Origin: Archangium violaceum | GTDB taxonomy: Bacteria; Myxococcota; Myxococcia; Myxococcales; Myxococcaceae | Assembly (NCBI RefSeq): GCF_016859125.1 | Contig: NZ_CP069338.1 | Span: 3,746,501 to 3,810,500, forward strand | Length of the DNA: 64,000 nt | Reading direction: 5' to 3' | Part shown: piece after piece, positions 61,814 through 64,000 of the stretch | How positions within the stretch are numbered: position 1 is the first letter of the stretch | Layout of the letters: each line of letters begins with the position of its first letter | Translations under genes and position numbers: made by a program | Notes under the pieces: model-generated | The model's database searches: none | Told to the model about the DNA's origin: nothing | Seen by the model: only the letters and a program-made list of their open reading frames with translations

Positions 61814-63019
61814 ATGCGAAGCAGTACCGGGTTGTGGATGAATGGACTCCTGGGAGTCTGGCTCGGAGTGGGGGGGGTGGTCGGCTGTGGGCCGGCGAAC
61901 GAGGTGCCGGAAGCGCGGGCGGTGCTCGACGCGCCGCTGCGTACGCAGGTGCGAATCCCTGTCGCGGCGGGGGAATACCATTCCCTGGCATTGCACGAGG
62001 ATGGCTCGCTCTGGGCCTGGGGGTTCAACTCCTCCGGCCAGCTGGGAGATGGCTCCGGTTCCAGCTACTCCGTGCAGCCGGTGCGGGTACAAGGCGTGAG
62101 CGGTGTCGTGTCCGTCTCCGCGGGCGACAACCACTCGCTGGCGGTGCTGCGCCCCGAGGGCACCGTGTGGGCCTGGGGCGCCAACTACGCCGGCCAGTTG
62201 GGGGATGGGACCGAGCTCGGTCGCTCCGGGCCGGTCCAGGTGCGGGGGTTGAGCAAGGCCGTGGTCGTGGTCGCCGATTATGACCACTCGCTGGCGGTGC
62301 GCACGGACGGGACCGTGTGGGCCTGGGGCAACAACGCCTCCGGTCAGCTGGGGGATGGCACCACGACCCGTCGCTCCACGCCCGTGCAGGTGTCGGGGCT
62401 GAACGAGGTGGTGGCAGTGAGCGCGGGTTGGTCCTTCTCGTTGGCGGTGCGCTCCAACGGGAGCGTGTGGGCCTGGGGCTACAACGGCTACGGCCTGCTG
62501 GGGGATGAATCCACTCCCTACCGCTCCACACCGGCGCAGGTGCCAGGGTTGAGCGGGATCATGGACGTGGCCGCCGGTGCCTACCACGCGCTGGCGTTGC
62601 GCTCCGACGGGACCGTATGGGCCTGGGGCAACAACTTCTACGGCCAGCTGGGGGATGGCACCACGACCAATCGCTTCACGCCGAGGCCGGTGCCAGGGCT
62701 GAGCGGGGTGGTGGCCGTGGCCGCGGGCTCCCATCACTCACTGGCGTTGCGCTCCGACGGGACCGTGTGGGCCTGGGGCAACAACTCCTCCGGCCAGCTG
62801 GGGCATGACACCTCGTCCTATCGCTCCGTGCCGGTGCGGGTGCCAGGGCTGAGCGATGTCGTGGCCGTGATGGGCGGGGGTTCCCACGCGTTGGCGGTGC
62901 TCTATGACGGCTCCGTATGGACGTGGGGCTTCAACGCCTACGGCCAATTGGGGGATGGCACCGAGACCAGCCACTCCCTGCCGGTGCGGGTGCCAGGGCT
63001 GAGCGCGGATGGGACGTAG
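61814..63019 (+). CDS. RCC1-propeller lipoprotein
   Basis: 401 residues from ATG 61814. Lipoprotein signal ending GVWLGVGGVVGC (Cys25). Then seven RCC1 blades of about 48-50 residues, each with a W-A-W-G-x-N-x-x-G-Q-L-G-D-G core: WGFNSSGQLGDG, WGANYAGQLGDG, WGNNASGQLGDG, WGYNGYGLLGDE, WGNNFYGQLGDG, WGNNSSGQLGHD and WGFNAYGQLGDG, giving a complete beta-propeller. The DNA repeats are about 147 bp and highly alike (blades 3, 5 and 6 most). A surface-anchored binding protein; ligand unknown. Confidence 0.9.
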   Translation: MRSSTGLWMNGLLGVWLGVGGVVGCGPANEVPEARAVLDAPLRTQVRIPVAAGEYHSLALHEDGSLWAWGFNSSGQLGDGSGSSYSVQPVRVQGVSGVVSVSAGDNHSLAVLRPEGTVWAWGANYAGQLGDGTELGRSGPVQVRGLSKAVVVVADYDHSLAVRTDGTVWAWGNNASGQLGDGTTTRRSTPVQVSGLNEVVAVSAGWSFSLAVRSNGSVWAWGYNGYGLLGDESTPYRSTPAQVPGLSGIMDVAAGAYHALALRSDGTVWAWGNNFYGQLGDGTTTNRFTPRPVPGLSGVVAVAAGSHHSLALRSDGTVWAWGNNSSGQLGHDTSSYRSVPVRVPGLSDVVAVMGGGSHALAVLYDGSVWTWGFNAYGQLGDGTETSHSLPVRVPGLSADGT

Positions 63020-63044
63020 CCATGCTGTGTACGAGATGGCCGCG

Positions 63045-63677
63045 TCAGTAGACGATGCAGTCGAACTTCTCGATGACGGCGCGGAGCTCTTCGGGTGTGG
63101 TCTCGAGCAGCCTGGCGGCGGCGGGAGCGTAATAGGTCAGGGCCCTGGTCGTCGGTGGGTTCTTGAGGAGCGTGTCCGGGATGATGTCGCCATGGGCACC
63201 CGGCCACTTGACGCTGCGCAGCTCTGGGGCTCGTCCAATGGGGTCCAGGATGGTGAAGCAGGGCCACTTGGGAAAGCGAAGGGTGGCGGGGTCACACCCT
63301 ATGACGCGGCAGCCATCCAGGCGGGCTTCGGTGAAGTCACAGTCCTCGATGGAGCCGTGCTGATACCACGGCAGACTCATGTATTCAGGCCAGTGGCCGA
63401 AGTCGCACCCCGTCAGCCGCCCCTTGAATCGGCAACCCTTGAGAGACGCGGCCACCCAGCTCTGGTAATTCTTCAACTCCTGCTTCACCTCGAAGGTGCA
63501 GCCGACGAACCGGGGCTGCTGGAGGCTCAGGCGCCGAGAGGACACCTTCAGCACGAGGGTACAGTCCTTCAGCAGCAGGTTGGGGCCGAGGATGTAGTTC
63601 GCCTTGTTGTCCGTCAGCTCCAACCGCTCGTTTTCGATTTCCCGGTCGTTGAAGACGATGTTACCGAGCGAATCCAT
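63045..63677 (-). CDS. Putative immunity protein with pentapeptide-like repeats
   Basis: 210 residues from ATG 63677, 17 bp after the stop of the truncated toxin gene on the same strand. Residues 35-130 have irregular beta-helix-like repeats with CTF/CDF units (KDCTLVLKV, FVGCTFEVK, LKGCRFKGRLTGCDFG, IEDCDFTEARLDGCRVIGCD) such as pentapeptide-type proteins show. The C-terminal 70 residues are mixed and end with ELRAVIEKFDCIVY. No signal, so cytosolic. Its position directly behind a toxin C-terminus makes immunity the best guess; lower GC bias than neighbours. Confidence 0.6.
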   Translation of the reverse strand: MDSLGNIVFNDREIENERLELTDNKANYILGPNLLLKDCTLVLKVSSRRLSLQQPRFVGCTFEVKQELKNYQSWVAASLKGCRFKGRLTGCDFGHWPEYMSLPWYQHGSIEDCDFTEARLDGCRVIGCDPATLRFPKWPCFTILDPIGRAPELRSVKWPGAHGDIIPDTLLKNPPTTRALTYYAPAAARLLETTPEELRAVIEKFDCIVY

Positions 63678-63694
63678 CGCCGCCCTTTTCTCTT

Positions 63695-64000
63695 TCAGAA
63701 GGTGAGCATCCGGAAGAACTCGCCCGCCATGCGCCTGCCATGGCGCGCCAGATTCGAGTCCGTGCCGGAGAGAATCTCGTACCGGGTGCCCGTTACCGGG
63801 TCAATGACGTCGACGCCCTTTCTCAGGCTGAAGTCGTAGAGATGCTGGAACTGCTCTTTCACCTTCACTTGCACGAAACGCCCCCGGGCCTCGCGTTCCA
63901 GCAGCCGCGCCAGCCAGTACTCACCGTTCTTCCTGGCCTTTTCGATGGCGGCGATCTCTCTATTCGTGAGCCTATGTGGCCCCCACTCTTTCGCGGCCTG
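63695..64000 (-). CDS. C-terminus of a polymorphic-toxin-like protein (cut by right edge)
   Basis: The last 101 residues before TGA at 63695 are seen; the 5' part lies beyond the window. A charged helical part (HRLTNREIAAIEKARKNGEY, then ARLLEREARGRFVQVKVKEQ) is followed by the block YDFSLRKGVDVIDPVTGTRY and EILSGTDSNLARHGRRMAGE, ending FFRMLTF. This D...RYEIxSG ending is one I associate with C-terminal toxin domains in myxobacterial polymorphic toxins; the activity is unproven, and a nuclease-like fold is only a guess. It is followed at once by the putative immunity gene. Confidence 0.6.
   Translation of the reverse strand, partial: QAAKEWGPHRLTNREIAAIEKARKNGEYWLARLLEREARGRFVQVKVKEQFQHLYDFSLRKGVDVIDPVTGTRYEILSGTDSNLARHGRRMAGEFFRMLTF

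Noticed and set aside
61960-63000. Regular ~147 bp repeats as a CRISPR-like or satellite array
   Set aside because: They encode the blades of an RCC1 propeller in one open frame; unit length and coding potential exclude CRISPR.

Overview
This 64 kb window is very GC-rich, densely coded DNA from what is most likely a myxobacterium, probably of the Archangium/Cystobacter/Myxococcus side of the order. The inference rests on the strong G/C third-position bias, a Ser/Thr kinase fused to a PilZ domain, a four-GAF histidine kinase, DUF3396-type immunity genes, many short lipoproteins, and a CxxxC/CxxH 'AT-hook' protein of a kind I associate with this group. No rRNA, tRNA, CRISPR array, insertion sequence or prophage was recognised.

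Layout. 0-3.5 kb: divergent molybdenum-cofactor genes moeA (cut by the left edge) and mobA, a small conserved protein and a short-chain dehydrogenase (SDR). 3.5-7.7 kb: a secreted lipase with a frameshifted lipase chaperone, a D-Ala-D-Ala carboxypeptidase-like protein and an unknown. 7.8-9.3 kb: the remnant of a copper monooxygenase abutting an ankyrin gene. 9.4-17 kb: a kinase-PilZ-J-like fusion, an SDR, a haem-oxygenase-fold protein, a cupin lipoprotein, a V4R-like protein and an alkyl-DHAP-synthase-like flavoenzyme. 17-22.4 kb: a three-gene formate dehydrogenase operon whose catalytic subunit contains an in-frame TGA with a textbook bacterial SECIS hairpin, so it is a selenoprotein. 22.4-24.4 kb: a PD-(D/E)xK toxin overlapping its DUF3396 immunity gene. 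24.4-31.9 kb: an operon of two HEAT-repeat proteins and an M23 peptidase, a carotenoid-desaturase-like oxidoreductase, an SDR, a Uma2 nuclease and small unknowns. 31.9-37.4 kb: glutathione-dependent formaldehyde oxidation (fghA, frmA) with a divergent LysR regulator, another SDR, a lipoprotein and two membrane proteins. 37.6-46.2 kb: a CusCBA-type metal efflux operon headed by a Cys-rich protein, then glutathione reductase. 46.3-53.3 kb: a PadR unit, a proline dehydrogenase/hydrolase/acyltransferase cluster, a hemerythrin-like protein, the AT-hook protein, tryptophan dioxygenase and small proteins. 53.3-63 kb: a divergent Uma2 copy, an RMND1-like protein, the GAF histidine kinase, a response-regulator adenylate cyclase, a pseudopilin-like protein, a triple USP protein and an RCC1-propeller lipoprotein. 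63-64 kb: a second toxin/immunity pair running off the right edge.

Functional links. MoeA and MobA build the molybdopterin guanine dinucleotide cofactor that the selenocysteine formate dehydrogenase needs, and formate is the product of the FrmA/FghA formaldehyde route also present here, so formaldehyde to formate to quinone is a plausible chain (inference). The histidine kinase and the receiver-cyclase beside it look like a two-component route into cAMP. Six copies of a 35-36 bp palindromic repeat are scattered through the window; two are read as protein, one inside the N-terminus of the metal pump and one as the C-terminus of MobA.
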